DNA of 64,000 bases, taken from Alistipes sp. (GTDB lineage Bacteria; Bacteroidota; Bacteroidia; Bacteroidales; Rikenellaceae). A model generated the notes under the pieces. The model searched no databases. It was not told where the DNA came from and was given only the letters and a program-made list of their open reading frames with translations. The stretch covers positions 1 through 64,000 of the forward strand of contig JAGBVG010000085.1 of assembly GCA_017630455.1 (NCBI GenBank), given 5' to 3'. Position numbers and translations under genes: made by a program. Positions 7,967-17,249 of this stretch are shown here, piece after piece. Positions within the stretch are counted from its first letter, which is position 1. Each line of letters begins with the position of its first letter.

Positions 7967-8884
7967 CTTTACAATGCCGATGATGTCACGCAATCTCTCT
8001 ATTCCGAGACGCTCCATCTCCGCTGGCAACGCCTCGATAATCTCCTTCGAAGCGTATGGATTTCGGAGGTTAGCAGCACCAACCTGAACAGCCGTAGCAC
8101 CCGCCATCATCATCTCGATAACATCCGACGCTGAGCTTACACCGCCGCAACCCATAACAGGAATTTGGCAGGCGTTAGCAACCTGGTAGACCATACGCAG
8201 CGCAACAGGGAAGATAGCATCACCCGAGAAGCCACCCATCTTATTGGCGATAACAGGCTTGCGACGCACGGTGTCGATACGCATACCAAACAATGTGTTA
8301 ATCAAGCAGATGCCGTCAGCACCAGCATCCTCGCAAGCGCGAGCGATAGAGACCACATCCGTAACATTAGGGCTGAGCTTAATGAACACAGGCTTCGTAG
8401 TCACGGCCTTAACACGGCGTGTAACCTCGGCTGCTGACTCGGGCTGCGTACCGAAGTTCACACCACCCTTATGCACGTTAGGACACGACACGTTGACCTC
8501 GATAATCTCCACCTGATCCTCCTTGTCAATCTTCGCGCAGCACTCCTCGAACTCCTCGAACGAGAAGCCGCTGATATTGGCAACAATAGGCTTATGGTAA
8601 ATCTCGCGCAAGCGTGGTAGCTCCTCCGCGATTACCCTATCGATACCCGGATTCTGCAATCCTACGGCATTGATAAGACCTGCCTTACACTCCGCGATGC
8701 GAGGTGTAGGGTTACCAAAGCGTGCCTCACGTGTAGTACCCTTGATAGATATCGCGCCGAGGCAGTTGATGTCGTAGAACTCCGCGAACTCCTGACCAAA
8801 GCCAAAGGTTCCCGAGGCTGGGACTACAGGGTTGTCGAGCTTCACACCGCAAAGTTCGACAGATGTATCATAGTGCTTTACCAT
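7964..8884 (-). CDS. pyrD: Dihydroorotate dehydrogenase, class 1B catalytic subunit
   Basis: FMN enzyme oxidising dihydroorotate to orotate, working with PyrK to use NAD+. The N-terminal NPVVPASGTFGFG, substrate-binding NAVGLQNPG and the active-site NVSCPNVHKGG with catalytic Cys are present. A Cys rather than Ser base marks class 1. The FMN phosphate site GCGGVSSASDVIEMMMAGA follows. Length 306 is usual. The start overlaps the end of pyrK by 7 nt. It is the last gene of the pyrC operon, and its TAG stop is part of a small repeat. Confidence 0.95.
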   Translation of the reverse strand: MVKHYDTSVELCGVKLDNPVVPASGTFGFGQEFAEFYDINCLGAISIKGTTREARFGNPTPRIAECKAGLINAVGLQNPGIDRVIAEELPRLREIYHKPIVANISGFSFEEFEECCAKIDKEDQVEIIEVNVSCPNVHKGGVNFGTQPESAAEVTRRVKAVTTKPVFIKLSPNVTDVVSIARACEDAGADGICLINTLFGMRIDTVRRKPVIANKMGGFSGDAIFPVALRMVYQVANACQIPVMGCGGVSSASDVIEMMMAGATAVQVGAANLRNPYASKEIIEALPAEMERLGIERLRDIIGIVK

Positions 8885-9618
8885 ATTATCTCCTCTCGTT
8901 TAAGTACAGGACCCTCCTTACATATACGCTTGTTGCCATACTTGGTCTTGCAGGTGCAACCCACACAAGCGCCAAAGCCACAACCCATACGCTCCTCGAA
9001 GCTAAACTCGCCATCTACCTCCGTAGCGTCGTACAACGCCTTGAGCATAGGCAGCGGACCACAAGTGTAGAGATAGTCGAACTGCATAGCCTTCTCGCGG
9101 ATTACATCCGTAACAAAGCCCTTTGTGCCGTGCGAGCCATCGGCCGTAGAGCAATACACCTCCACGCCCAACGCCTTAAACTCCTCCTCGTAGAAGATTT
9201 CGTCCTTAGTGTTAAAACCAAGGATCACAGACGGCTTCTTACCCTCCGCGAGCAACCTTTTGCAGAGGTTATAGAGCGGTGGCACGCCAACGCCGCCACC
9301 CACCAACAACGGAGACTTAGCCTCGTTCTCAGTGTTGAAGCCATTGCCGAGACCTGTGAGGATGTCGAGTTTCGTACCGACAGCCATACCACGCATCTGA
9401 TCCGTACCGCTACCCACTACCTTATATATAATAGTAATGGTCTTGTCGTCGTAATCCGAAACCGAGATGGGACGGCGCAGAAACTTACCCTCGAGTTCGA
9501 TGTTTATGAACTGTCCCGAGCGGGTGATATACTGGGTATCGCCCTCCAACACCATACGGTAAACCGCAGGTGTCAGAGGTTCGTTACTCAATACTGTATA
9601 TATGTCTCTCTTGTACAT
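8878..9618 (-). CDS. pyrK: Dihydroorotate dehydrogenase electron-transfer subunit
   Basis: FAD and [2Fe-2S] subunit that passes electrons from PyrD to NAD+. The flavin domain shows RRPISVSDYDDKTITI, the NAD domain LLVGGGVGVPPLYNL, and the C-terminal cluster ligands MGCGFGACVGCTCKTK...RICKEGPV give the expected four cysteines. Length 246 is typical. Its ATG overlaps the carB stop by one base (TAATG), indicating translational coupling. Confidence 0.94.
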   Translation of the reverse strand: MYKRDIYTVLSNEPLTPAVYRMVLEGDTQYITRSGQFINIELEGKFLRRPISVSDYDDKTITIIYKVVGSGTDQMRGMAVGTKLDILTGLGNGFNTENEAKSPLLVGGGVGVPPLYNLCKRLLAEGKKPSVILGFNTKDEIFYEEEFKALGVEVYCSTADGSHGTKGFVTDVIREKAMQFDYLYTCGPLPMLKALYDATEVDGEFSFEERMGCGFGACVGCTCKTKYGNKRICKEGPVLKREEIIW

Positions 9619-12600
9619 TATTCTGCATCAATTGTAGATACACCGAGAGTAATCTCCTCCAAAACGTCGAGAAGCACGCTAACGGTCTCGAGAGCTGTGA
9701 AGATTGTCACGTTGTTCTCAACGGCACAGCGACGGATGTCGTAGCCATCGAGACGTGAGCTACTCTGGTTGATATCTATGGTGTTGATAACATAGTTTAC
9801 GTGACCCTTGCGGATAGAATCGAAGATCTCTGTAGAGCCCTCGCTGAGTTTCTTGAGGCAACGTGTGCGGATGCCATTCTCGCGCAAGAACTTGGTAGTG
9901 CCGCTGGTAGCCTCGATATTGAAGCCCAACTCATAGAAGCGGCGGATGAGAGGCAAGGCACGCTGCTTATCGACATCTGCAATGCTCACGAAGATAGTAC
10001 CATAGTTTGCGATGGTCATACCTGATGACTGCAATGACTTGTACAACGCACGGCGCAACGATGAGTCGTAGCCGATAGCCTCACCCGTAGACTTCATCTC
10101 TGGCGAGAGGTATGAGTCTACGCCACGAATCTTCGCGAATGAGAAGGCTGGAGTCTTTACGTACCAACGCTTCTTCTCGTCGGCGATGACCTTCGTAACA
10201 CCCTGCTCCTTAAGGCTCTTGCCAAGCATCACGTTTGTAGCGATGTTTGCCATAGGAGTGCCTGTAGCCTTAGAGAGGAATGGCACGGTACGAGAAGAAC
10301 GTGGGTTAACCTCGATAACGTATACCATATCGTTGTCATCGGCGATGAACTGGATGTTATACAAACCTACGATACCAATCTCTTTACCGAGGCGGATTGT
10401 GTAGTCGATAATTGTATCCTTAACCTTCTGGCTAACGCTGAATGTTGGGTATACGCTGATAGAGTCACCAGAGTGGATACCTGTGCGCTCTACGTGCTCC
10501 ATAATACCTGGGATGAAGACATCGGTGCCGTCGCAGATAGCATCAACCTCCAACTCCTTACCCATAATATACTTGTCTACCAACACTGGCTGATCCTCGT
10601 TAATCTCCACAGCGGTCTTGAGGTAGTGGCGCAAAGCCTCCTCGTTCGACACAATCTGCATAGCGCGACCACCAAGTACATAACTTGGACGTACCAACAC
10701 AGGGTAGCCGATACGCTCTGCAGCAGCTACACCACGCTCTATGTCGGTAATAGCCTCAGCCTCAGGCTGTGGGATGCCCGCCTTACGCATAATAGCCTCG
10801 AAGCACTTACGGTCCTCAGCATTGTTGATAGCCTCGATGCCTGTACCGATAATCTCCACGCCGAGGTCTGCCAAAGGCTTCGCCAAGTTGATAGCGGTCT
10901 GACCACCCAACGACACTACAACACCTGTAGGCTTCTCCAACTCGATGACGTTCATAACATCCTCAACGGTAAGTGGCTCAAAGTAGAGCTTATCGCTGGT
11001 TGTATAGTCTGTAGATACGGTCTCAGGGTTATTGTTGATGATAATAGCCTCGTAGCCCGCCTCGCGGATAGCCCAGATAGCGTGAACTGTAGAGTAGTCG
11101 AACTCGACACCCTGACCGATACGGATAGGACCAGAGCCGAGAACCACGATCTTCTTGCGGTCGGTAACGATAGACTCGTTCTCCTGCTCGTATGTAGAGT
11201 AGAGATAAGGCACATCTGAGTGGAACTCCGCAGCGCAAGTATCGATCATCTTGTATACTGGGAAGATGGCGTTAGCCTTGCGGAACAAGAATACCTCGCT
11301 CTCGCTCATCCCCCACAACTGACCGATAAACTTATCGCTGAAGCCCATACGCTTAGCCTCCTTCAACACCTCGATATCGCGAACGTGCTCCTTAACAACC
11401 TTCTCCATCTCAACGATATTCTTCAACTTCTCGAGGAAGAAGAGGTCAATTTTGGTGTTGTCGTAGACGTGCAACAAGTCAACGCCACGGCGAATCAACT
11501 CCGCGATAGCGTAGATACGGTCGTCGGTACCCTTGCGGATATATGCCAAGATTCCCTCAACGGACATAGTGTCGAACTTCTTGTGGTATATGTGGCACAC
11601 ACCTGTCTCAAGCGAACGTACCGCCTTGAGAAGACCCTCCTCGAAGGTACGGCCGACGCTCATAACCTCACCCGTAGCCTTCATCTGCGTACCAAGCTCG
11701 TTCGATGCGTCGCTGAACTTGTCGAATGGGAAGCGAGCCACCTTCGTAACGATGTAGTCGAGTGTAGGCTCGAAGCTCGCAGGGGTGTTGGCGATGCGAA
11801 TCTCGTCGAGAGTCATACCGATAGCAACCTTCGCAGTAACGCGAGCGATAGGATAACCGCTGGCCTTAGATGCAAGAGCCGATGAGCGGCTTACACGAGG
11901 GTTAACCTCGATGATGAAGTATTTGAACGAGAGTGGGTCCAAAGCAAACTGAACGTTACAACCACCCTCAATCTTCAACGCGCGGATGAGCTTCAAGGCG
12001 CTTGAGCGAAGCATATTGTACTCCTTAGCTGCGAGAGTCTGGCTTGGCGCAACAACGATAGAGTCACCAGTGTGGATACCCACAGGGTCAACATTCTCCA
12101 TAGAGCAGATGGCAATCGCAGTGTCGTTCTTGTCGCGCATAACCTCGAACTCAATCTCCTTGTAACCCTTGATACTCTTCTCGACAAGTACCTGGTGGAT
12201 AGGCGACAACGCCAAGGCGTTACGCATAGTGTCGCGCAACTCCTCCTCGTTATCCGCGAAACCACCACCTGTACCACCCAACGTAAAGGCTGGGCGCAAC
12301 ACCACTGGGTAGCCAATCTCCTTAGCTGCCTCAACACCCTCCTCGATGGAGTTGGTGATGCGTGATGGGATTACAGGCTCGCCAATGCGAACACACAGAT
12401 CCTTGAACAACTCACGGTCCTCAGCCTCCTCGATAGAGGTGAACGACGTACCGAGAATCTCTACGCCACACTCCTCCAAGATACCCTTCTTGGCGAGCTG
12501 CACAGCGAGGTTCAAACCTGTCTGACCACCGAGACCTGGAACGATAGCATCAGGACGCTCGTAGCGGATAATCTTGGCAACATACTCCAAGGTCAATGGC

Positions 12601-12800
12601 TCCATATATACCTTATCGGCGATATGGGTATCTGTCATTATGGTTGCAGGGTTAGAGTTTACGAGGATAACCTGGTAACCCTCCTCCTTGAGTGCGAGAC
12701 ACGCCTGTGTACCTGCATAGTCGAACTCTGCGGCCTGGCCGATAACGATAGGGCCTGAGCCGATAACCATCACTTTCTTAATATCTGTTCTCTTTGGCAT
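9618..12800 (-). CDS. carB: Carbamoyl-phosphate synthase large subunit
   Basis: Synthesises carbamoyl phosphate from bicarbonate, ammonia and two ATP. The 1060 residues contain the two homologous ATP-grasp halves; each begins with a [22 protein letters not shown] type loop and an [18 protein letters not shown] segment. The C-terminal allosteric (MGS-like) domain spans about 935-1060. No frameshift or missing segment was noticed. It starts 3 nt after carA. Because the partner CarA lacks the glutaminase nucleophile, this subunit probably uses free ammonia (inference). Confidence 0.96.
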   Translation of the reverse strand: MPKRTDIKKVMVIGSGPIVIGQAAEFDYAGTQACLALKEEGYQVILVNSNPATIMTDTHIADKVYMEPLTLEYVAKIIRYERPDAIVPGLGGQTGLNLAVQLAKKGILEECGVEILGTSFTSIEEAEDRELFKDLCVRIGEPVIPSRITNSIEEGVEAAKEIGYPVVLRPAFTLGGTGGGFADNEEELRDTMRNALALSPIHQVLVEKSIKGYKEIEFEVMRDKNDTAIAICSMENVDPVGIHTGDSIVVAPSQTLAAKEYNMLRSSALKLIRALKIEGGCNVQFALDPLSFKYFIIEVNPRVSRSSALASKASGYPIARVTAKVAIGMTLDEIRIANTPASFEPTLDYIVTKVARFPFDKFSDASNELGTQMKATGEVMSVGRTFEEGLLKAVRSLETGVCHIYHKKFDTMSVEGILAYIRKGTDDRIYAIAELIRRGVDLLHVYDNTKIDLFFLEKLKNIVEMEKVVKEHVRDIEVLKEAKRMGFSDKFIGQLWGMSESEVFLFRKANAIFPVYKMIDTCAAEFHSDVPYLYSTYEQENESIVTDRKKIVVLGSGPIRIGQGVEFDYSTVHAIWAIREAGYEAIIINNNPETVSTDYTTSDKLYFEPLTVEDVMNVIELEKPTGVVVSLGGQTAINLAKPLADLGVEIIGTGIEAINNAEDRKCFEAIMRKAGIPQPEAEAITDIERGVAAAERIGYPVLVRPSYVLGGRAMQIVSNEEALRHYLKTAVEINEDQPVLVDKYIMGKELEVDAICDGTDVFIPGIMEHVERTGIHSGDSISVYPTFSVSQKVKDTIIDYTIRLGKEIGIVGLYNIQFIADDNDMVYVIEVNPRSSRTVPFLSKATGTPMANIATNVMLGKSLKEQGVTKVIADEKKRWYVKTPAFSFAKIRGVDSYLSPEMKSTGEAIGYDSSLRRALYKSLQSSGMTIANYGTIFVSIADVDKQRALPLIRRFYELGFNIEATSGTTKFLRENGIRTRCLKKLSEGSTEIFDSIRKGHVNYVINTIDINQSSSRLDGYDIRRCAVENNVTIFTALETVSVLLDVLEEITLGVSTIDAE

Positions 12801-12803
12801 AGT

Positions 12804-13880
12804 TTACTTCTCCATTAGTTTGATGAATTTATCGAAGAGATATGTGCTGCTGGCCTCAGGTGTGCAATCAGGCTGATACTGCACCGAGAACACCTTATCG
12901 ACAACTGACTCAATACCAGCAACGGTGTTGTCCAAAAGGTTGCGGTGGGTAACCTCCAAAGGGGTATTCTTCAACGACTCCTCGTCGATTACATAGCCGT
13001 GGTTCTGCATAACAATCTCCAACTTACCATTCTCCAAGCACTTCACAGGGTGGTTTGCACCGCGGTGACCGACCTTCATCTTCACGTTCTTAGCACCATA
13101 ACTGATGGCAAGCAACTGATGACCGAGGTCCACACCAAAGATTGGCAACTTACCACGCAACGCTCTGAGAGTCTCGCAGATAACCTCCGCATCGGCAGGG
13201 TTACCAGGACCATTCGATACGAATACGCCATCTGGATTGAATGCCATAATATCCTCGGCTGTAGAGTTATAAGGCACGATAGTTACGTTACAGCCCTTAG
13301 CGTTGAGCTGACGAATGAAGCTATACTTGATACCGCAGTCTATAGCCACCACGTCGTACTTGTGGTTTGGCGTACGTGAGAACCAACGCTTCTTGCAGCT
13401 CACGCGCTCCAAGAGGTTGTGACGAAGCTCCGTAGTACGAAGAAGCTCCATAGCCTCCTCGTATGGCATAGCGTAGTCTACGATAGCAGCCTTCATAGTA
13501 CCCTCGTTGCGGATAATGCGGGTGATCATACGTGTATCCACGCCGCTGATACCTGGAACATCGAGCTCCTCGAAGGCCTCGTTGAGGGTCTTGGTGTAGC
13601 GGAAGTTGCTTGGTGAGTCGCAGCACTCGCGAACCACCATACCACCCATAGATGGGAACTTACTCTCGTAATCCTCATCTGCAAAGCCGTAGTTACCCAT
13701 CAAAGGATAGGTCATAACCACAATCTGATCTGTGTAAGTTGGATCGGAAACAATCTCCTGATAGCCTACCATAGAGGTATTGAACACCAACTCGCATACC
13801 GCAGTGCGGTTCGCGCCGAAGCCATAGCCAGGAAACTCCTTACCGTTCTCAAGCACAAGTTTCTTAGTAAAAGGTTTCAT
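12804..13880 (-). CDS. carA: Carbamoyl-phosphate synthase small subunit lacking the glutaminase triad
   Basis: By family this subunit hydrolyses glutamine and feeds ammonia to CarB. Overall fold and length (358 aa) are normal: the N-terminal domain has NTSMVGYQEI, and the amidotransferase domain has VSNGPGNPAD and GHRGANHPV. However, the nucleophile elbow that reads GxCLGHQ in active enzymes is GVDLGHQ here (Asp about 251, codon GAC at 13128-13130). The usual HPE of the triad is QPD (Gln336, Asp338). Cys, His and Glu are thus all replaced, with no frameshift nearby. It probably serves as a structural partner of an ammonia-dependent synthase, comparable in logic to animal CPS1, where the Cys is also lost. 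Neighbours are pyrC (17 nt upstream) and carB. Confidence 0.93.
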   Translation of the reverse strand: MKPFTKKLVLENGKEFPGYGFGANRTAVCELVFNTSMVGYQEIVSDPTYTDQIVVMTYPLMGNYGFADEDYESKFPSMGGMVVRECCDSPSNFRYTKTLNEAFEELDVPGISGVDTRMITRIIRNEGTMKAAIVDYAMPYEEAMELLRTTELRHNLLERVSCKKRWFSRTPNHKYDVVAIDCGIKYSFIRQLNAKGCNVTIVPYNSTAEDIMAFNPDGVFVSNGPGNPADAEVICETLRALRGKLPIFGVDLGHQLLAISYGAKNVKMKVGHRGANHPVKCLENGKLEIVMQNHGYVIDEESLKNTPLEVTHRNLLDNTVAGIESVVDKVFSVQYQPDCTPEASSTYLFDKFIKLMEK

Positions 13881-13897
13881 CTACTTACTTTTTTATA

Positions 13898-15169
13898 TTA
13901 TTTGTTTTTGTTGTCGTATACTACTTCGCCACGGTGTAGGGTCATCACCACGTCGCCAGTCATCTCTCTACCGTCGAACATCGTAATCTTACCCATAGAG
14001 TAGAACTTCTCGCTATCTACCATCCACTCCTTATTTACGTCGAGAAGCACCACGTCGGCACGCTGACCAACCTCGATACCTCCCTCGATGCGGAAGACTT
14101 TGCGAGGGTTATCGCTCATAATCTTCACAAGGTGTTCCAACGTAATGACACCCTTACGCACCAAGTGGGTATTCAACGCTGCAAAGGCAGTCTCCAGGCC
14201 TACGATACCCATCGCGCTATCCTTCAGACCTCGCGACTTCTCCTCGATGCTATGTGGTGCGTGGTCGGTGGCAATCATATCGATAGTACCATCCTTGATA
14301 CCCTCCACCAACGCCTCGCGATCCTCAGCCGAGCGGATTGGTGGGTTCATCTTCCAGCGAGCATCCTCCTGAAGATCCATATCCGTGAAGATAAGGTAGT
14401 GAGGACCTGTCTCGCAAGTAACCTTCACGCCACGAGCCTTAGCCTCGCGAACAAGCTGCACAGTCTCCTTGGTAGAGATATGGCACACGTGGTAGCGGCA
14501 GCCAAGACGCTCTGCAATCTCGATATCGCGCTTCACCTGCGCCCACTCACTCTCCGAGCAGATACCCTTATGGCCGTGCTGGCGGGCATAATCACCATCG
14601 TGGATATATCCACCTTTGAGCAACTCCTCAACCTCGCAGTGTGCCGCGATAAGGGCATCATACTTCACAGCCTCCATCATAGCGCGCTCCATCATACCAT
14701 CCACCTGCACACCCGAGCCATCATCCGAGAATGCACATACCTTGTCGTGCAACGCCTCCACGTCGACCAACTCCGTACCCTTGCGACCCACGGTGATTGC
14801 TGCGTATGGCAACACCTCGATCTTGGCATCGCGGTCTATTATCTCCTGCTGCACCTTGAGATTCTCGACGCTATCTGGCACAGGGTTAAGGTTTGGCATA
14901 GGACACACCGTGGTATATCCTCCACGTGCCGCAGCCATAGTACCTGTCTCGATGCGCTCCTTATATCCGAATCCCGGCTCGCGAAGATGCACGTGGACAT
15001 CGACAAACGCTGGGGCAACAACAAGACCACAGGCATCAATAACCTTATCGCCCTCCGCCACCACAATATTCTCACCACGCTCCGCAATGCGACCATCCAC
15101 GATTGCAACATCCTCAACGCCACGACCTACGACGTAGCCTCCCTTGATGATAGTTCTTCTATTTCCCAT
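13898..15169 (-). CDS. pyrC: Dihydroorotase (class I)
   Basis: Cyclises carbamoyl-aspartate to dihydroorotate. The 423-residue protein has the first metal motif DVHVHLREPGFGYKE and a GGYTTVCPMPNLNP substrate loop. AAHCEVEEL, CRYHVCHIS and ATDHAPHS carry the other zinc ligands and catalytic Asp. It is the first gene of pyrC-carA-carB-pyrK-pyrD. Its ATG (15167-15169) lies only 4 nt downstream of the T-run of an intrinsic terminator and is preceded by a leader ORF, so expression is probably controlled by attenuation. Confidence 0.94.
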   Translation of the reverse strand: MGNRRTIIKGGYVVGRGVEDVAIVDGRIAERGENIVVAEGDKVIDACGLVVAPAFVDVHVHLREPGFGYKERIETGTMAAARGGYTTVCPMPNLNPVPDSVENLKVQQEIIDRDAKIEVLPYAAITVGRKGTELVDVEALHDKVCAFSDDGSGVQVDGMMERAMMEAVKYDALIAAHCEVEELLKGGYIHDGDYARQHGHKGICSESEWAQVKRDIEIAERLGCRYHVCHISTKETVQLVREAKARGVKVTCETGPHYLIFTDMDLQEDARWKMNPPIRSAEDREALVEGIKDGTIDMIATDHAPHSIEEKSRGLKDSAMGIVGLETAFAALNTHLVRKGVITLEHLVKIMSDNPRKVFRIEGGIEVGQRADVVLLDVNKEWMVDSEKFYSMGKITMFDGREMTGDVVMTLHRGEVVYDNKNK

Positions 15170-15173
15170 ATAT

Positions 15174-15201
15174 AAAAAAACAGGCGGCCCAAAAAGCCGC
15201 C
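15174..15201 (-). terminator. Leader terminator (attenuator) before pyrC
   Basis: On the minus strand GGCGGC, 7-nt loop, GCCGCC, then TG and a run of seven T that ends 4 nt before the pyrC start codon. It lies inside the transcript started at the promoter 15330-15360, so most initiations must pass it before reaching pyrC. Confidence 0.8.
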
Positions 15202-15205
15202 AATA

Positions 15206-15310
15206 TCAATTAAAAACAATGATTCCCAATGAGTTGAAACGTCGAGAGTTAACCCACGACTGCTTGCTAAGCAGAGCACAGTCATATATGTTATTTGTCG
15301 CACGCTTCAT
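15206..15310 (-). CDS. Putative pyr operon leader peptide (34 aa)
   Basis: ATG at 15308-15310 opens a 34-codon frame, MKRATNNIYDCALLSKQSWV... ending ...GIIVFN, with TGA at 15206-15208. The stop lies 4 nt before the first arm of the terminator, so a terminating ribosome would cover that arm and allow read-through. The last codons and the following bases are U-rich (GTTTTTAATTGATATT), as at the UTP-sensitive pause of the enterobacterial pyrBI attenuator. No homologue is known to me; translation is not proven. Confidence 0.55.
   Translation of the reverse strand: MKRATNNIYDCALLSKQSWVNSRRFNSLGIIVFN
15258..15283 (-). promoter_or_regulatory. Hairpin within the pyr leader
   Basis: GACTG-TGCT...AGCA-AG-CAGTC can pair as a stem. 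An alternative 6-bp hairpin CTGCTT-AGC-AAGCAG uses the same bases. Either could act as a polymerase pause upstream of the terminator. Confidence 0.45.
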
Positions 15311-15329
15311 ATATAATCCCAAATTTGTG

Positions 15330-15360
15330 CAAATATAAGTATTTTTTCGATTTCTCGCAA
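15330..15360 (-). promoter_or_regulatory. Promoter of the pyrC-carAB-pyrKD operon
   Basis: TTG (15358-15360), 20 nt, TATATTTG (15330-15337) on the minus strand. The start is expected near 15323, giving a leader of about 150 nt that holds the leader ORF and terminator. Confidence 0.72.
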
Positions 15361-15382
15361 CACTTTGCCCTATATTTTCGGA

Positions 15383-15832
15383 TTATATTGTCGCAATAAC
15401 CACACCCTCGATAATCGCCCAACAGATATACCTGCCACACTTACCCACCAACATCCAAAATGCCGAGGGCAGAAACTTCGCCTTATAGAAGCCCAGCACT
15501 ATGGCAAAGATATCACCTACGAAGGGTGTCCACGTCAATAGTGCCAGGAGCGAACCCCACTTCGCGACCTTTGCCCTATGCCGCTCTATAGTCTCGTGCC
15601 GCACACGAAACCACCTCTCGAGCCACACCAACTTACCGAGCCAACCCATCCAGTAGCCCACCAAGCCTCCCGCCCAGTTACCCAGCGTTGCCACGACAAC
15701 CGTAGTAACAGGATCGCCACCCGCCACGAGCATACCGAGAAGCAGCACATCGGAGCTAAACGGAAATATCGTTGCCGCGAGAAACGAACCCACGAATAGG
15801 CCTATGTATCCAAACTCAAGAAGTGACTCCAT
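15383..15832 (-). CDS. DedA/YqaA-type (SNARE-associated) inner-membrane protein
   Basis: Small integral membrane protein of the VTT/DedA superfamily, whose members take part in lipid transport and membrane homeostasis. About 149 residues from MESLLEFGYIG show the re-entrant hairpin segment FLAATIFPFSSDVLLLGML, a GNWAGGLVGYWMG motif, a central RHRAKVAKWGS and LLTWTPFVGDIFAIVLGF. A longer reading from 15910 exists. I choose 15832 because the -7 element TATCTTTG lies at 15840-15847, inside that extension. The transcript should then be nearly leaderless. It lies just upstream of the pyr operon on the same strand. Confidence 0.85.
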   Translation of the reverse strand: MESLLEFGYIGLFVGSFLAATIFPFSSDVLLLGMLVAGGDPVTTVVVATLGNWAGGLVGYWMGWLGKLVWLERWFRVRHETIERHRAKVAKWGSLLALLTWTPFVGDIFAIVLGFYKAKFLPSAFWMLVGKCGRYICWAIIEGVVIATI

Positions 15833-15839
15833 AACAGCG

Positions 15840-15847
15840 CAAAGATA
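15840..15847 (-). promoter_or_regulatory. -7 element of the DedA-type gene
   Basis: TATCTTTG on the minus strand, 7 nt before the ATG; no clear TTG 19-20 nt further upstream. It implies a start site within a few bases of the start codon. Confidence 0.5.
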
Positions 15848-15957
15848 GCGAAAAAAGGAATAGTGTGAAACGAAAAACCACGAATGAGTTGTACATTGCA
15901 TACTTCTCATTCGAGGCTTTAACGTTTACCGCACTATGGCGGTGTTATACTAATGGC

Positions 15958-17217
15958 TTACCACTCGGTAAACTTACCAGTACCACGGAACACACCTGCG
16001 ATACGGTGGCCCTCGTCATCAATGCAGTCGATAGTGAAGGTGTAGTTCTCCTCGGCATCCTTCTCAACCACAATCTTACCGTCGATAAGTGGGGCAAAAT
16101 CCAAGTAACCAGCAGTCATATACCAGGTATTAACCTGCATATACTGACCGCCACCCATATCCTCCATAGAGCCAATAAGGAAGTGACCCGCAGAGGTACC
16201 TGGGGTATAAGTACCACAGATATCTGTCTCGCCACGTGGCAACTGAAGGTCGAGCTGGAACTCGTCGCCAGACTCCTCGCCAGTCTCAAGGTCAAGCTCC
16301 TCGAAGAGATATACCTGACAAGTGTCGTAGCCAGCGTAGTACATATTACCTACGTAAGCACCTACAAACAAGCCATCGTTGATATCGAAATAGTAGTCAC
16401 GACGAAGGGTACTAAAGCCCTCGTTAGAGTCGGCTTTATAGAGGTCGATAACAAGACTTCCCTCATACTTAACATAGTGCACCTCGCCATTCTCAAGGGT
16501 AATGAATGCCTCAATCTTATTCTCCGACACCACAAGGCGCACCTCCGAGTAACGTACCGTAGAAGAGCCTGAAGAGGTTGTCTTCACGAACTTGCTATAA
16601 GCATCGTTGATGATACCCGCCTTCTTCTCGAAACCGAGTACGTACTCACCCGCAGGGATAGTAGCTACGCCATCTACGGCAGGCTCAGCAGCATAAAGGT
16701 CGAAGAGGTAGTACGAAGCATCGTCGTACATATTACCACTCTGGTTAAGGCCCTTATCCGAAATCATAAGGTTGTAGCTATAACTCTGAGCGCCCTCCAC
16801 AGTATCCATATAGTAGCTACCATTGAGAGTCTTGGCATAGAACACCACGTCGGCATTAAGCTCAATGCGCTGCATAACGCTAACGCTGAAGCTCTTATCG
16901 CCATACTCAACAGTGATAATACCACGGCGCTCCTCCTCTGTCTCGTTCTTCGCTACGACATAGGTAATGGTCTGCGCAACATCCTTAATCTCAATCCACT
17001 CTACAGAGCTTGTTGCAGTAAGGTCAACGCCCTTAACCGCATTCTCAAGCGTGTAGGTGATAACGCCCTCGCCACCCTCGGCATCAAACCACAACGAATC
17101 ATCGGATGTAAGTTCAAGCGTCGCCTCCTCGGTTGAAGGTGGTGTTGGCGCTGGCTTCTCGGTATCGCAAGCAACGACACCGAGAAGCATAGCCAAAAGA
17201 AACAATATCTTTTTCAT
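15958..17217 (-). CDS. Surface lipoprotein with BACON domain
   Basis: The signal peptide MKKILFLLAMLLGVVAC ends in a lipobox with Cys at about residue 17, followed by the acidic DTEKP that in Bacteroidota often favours export to the cell surface. Residues about 35-115 form a BACON-type beta domain (EGGEGVITYTLENAV, then VEWIEI, RGIITVEYGDKSFSVSVMQ). BACON domains occur in carbohydrate- or mucin-binding proteins of gut Bacteroidota. The remaining 300 residues are rich in beta strands and acidic, without a motif I recognise. It is the last of three adjacent lipoprotein genes. Function unknown. Confidence 0.85.
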   Translation of the reverse strand: MKKILFLLAMLLGVVACDTEKPAPTPPSTEEATLELTSDDSLWFDAEGGEGVITYTLENAVKGVDLTATSSVEWIEIKDVAQTITYVVAKNETEEERRGIITVEYGDKSFSVSVMQRIELNADVVFYAKTLNGSYYMDTVEGAQSYSYNLMISDKGLNQSGNMYDDASYYLFDLYAAEPAVDGVATIPAGEYVLGFEKKAGIINDAYSKFVKTTSSGSSTVRYSEVRLVVSENKIEAFITLENGEVHYVKYEGSLVIDLYKADSNEGFSTLRRDYYFDINDGLFVGAYVGNMYYAGYDTCQVYLFEELDLETGEESGDEFQLDLQLPRGETDICGTYTPGTSAGHFLIGSMEDMGGGQYMQVNTWYMTAGYLDFAPLIDGKIVVEKDAEENYTFTIDCIDDEGHRIAGVFRGTGKFTEW

Positions 17218-17249
17218 TTACAAGATAGTTCTAAAGTATTAGACCACTA

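Noticed and set aside
14132-15175. 347-codon open frame antisense to pyrC
   Set aside because: Shadow of pyrC caused by codon bias; no recognisable motif and it would run through the pyrC control region.
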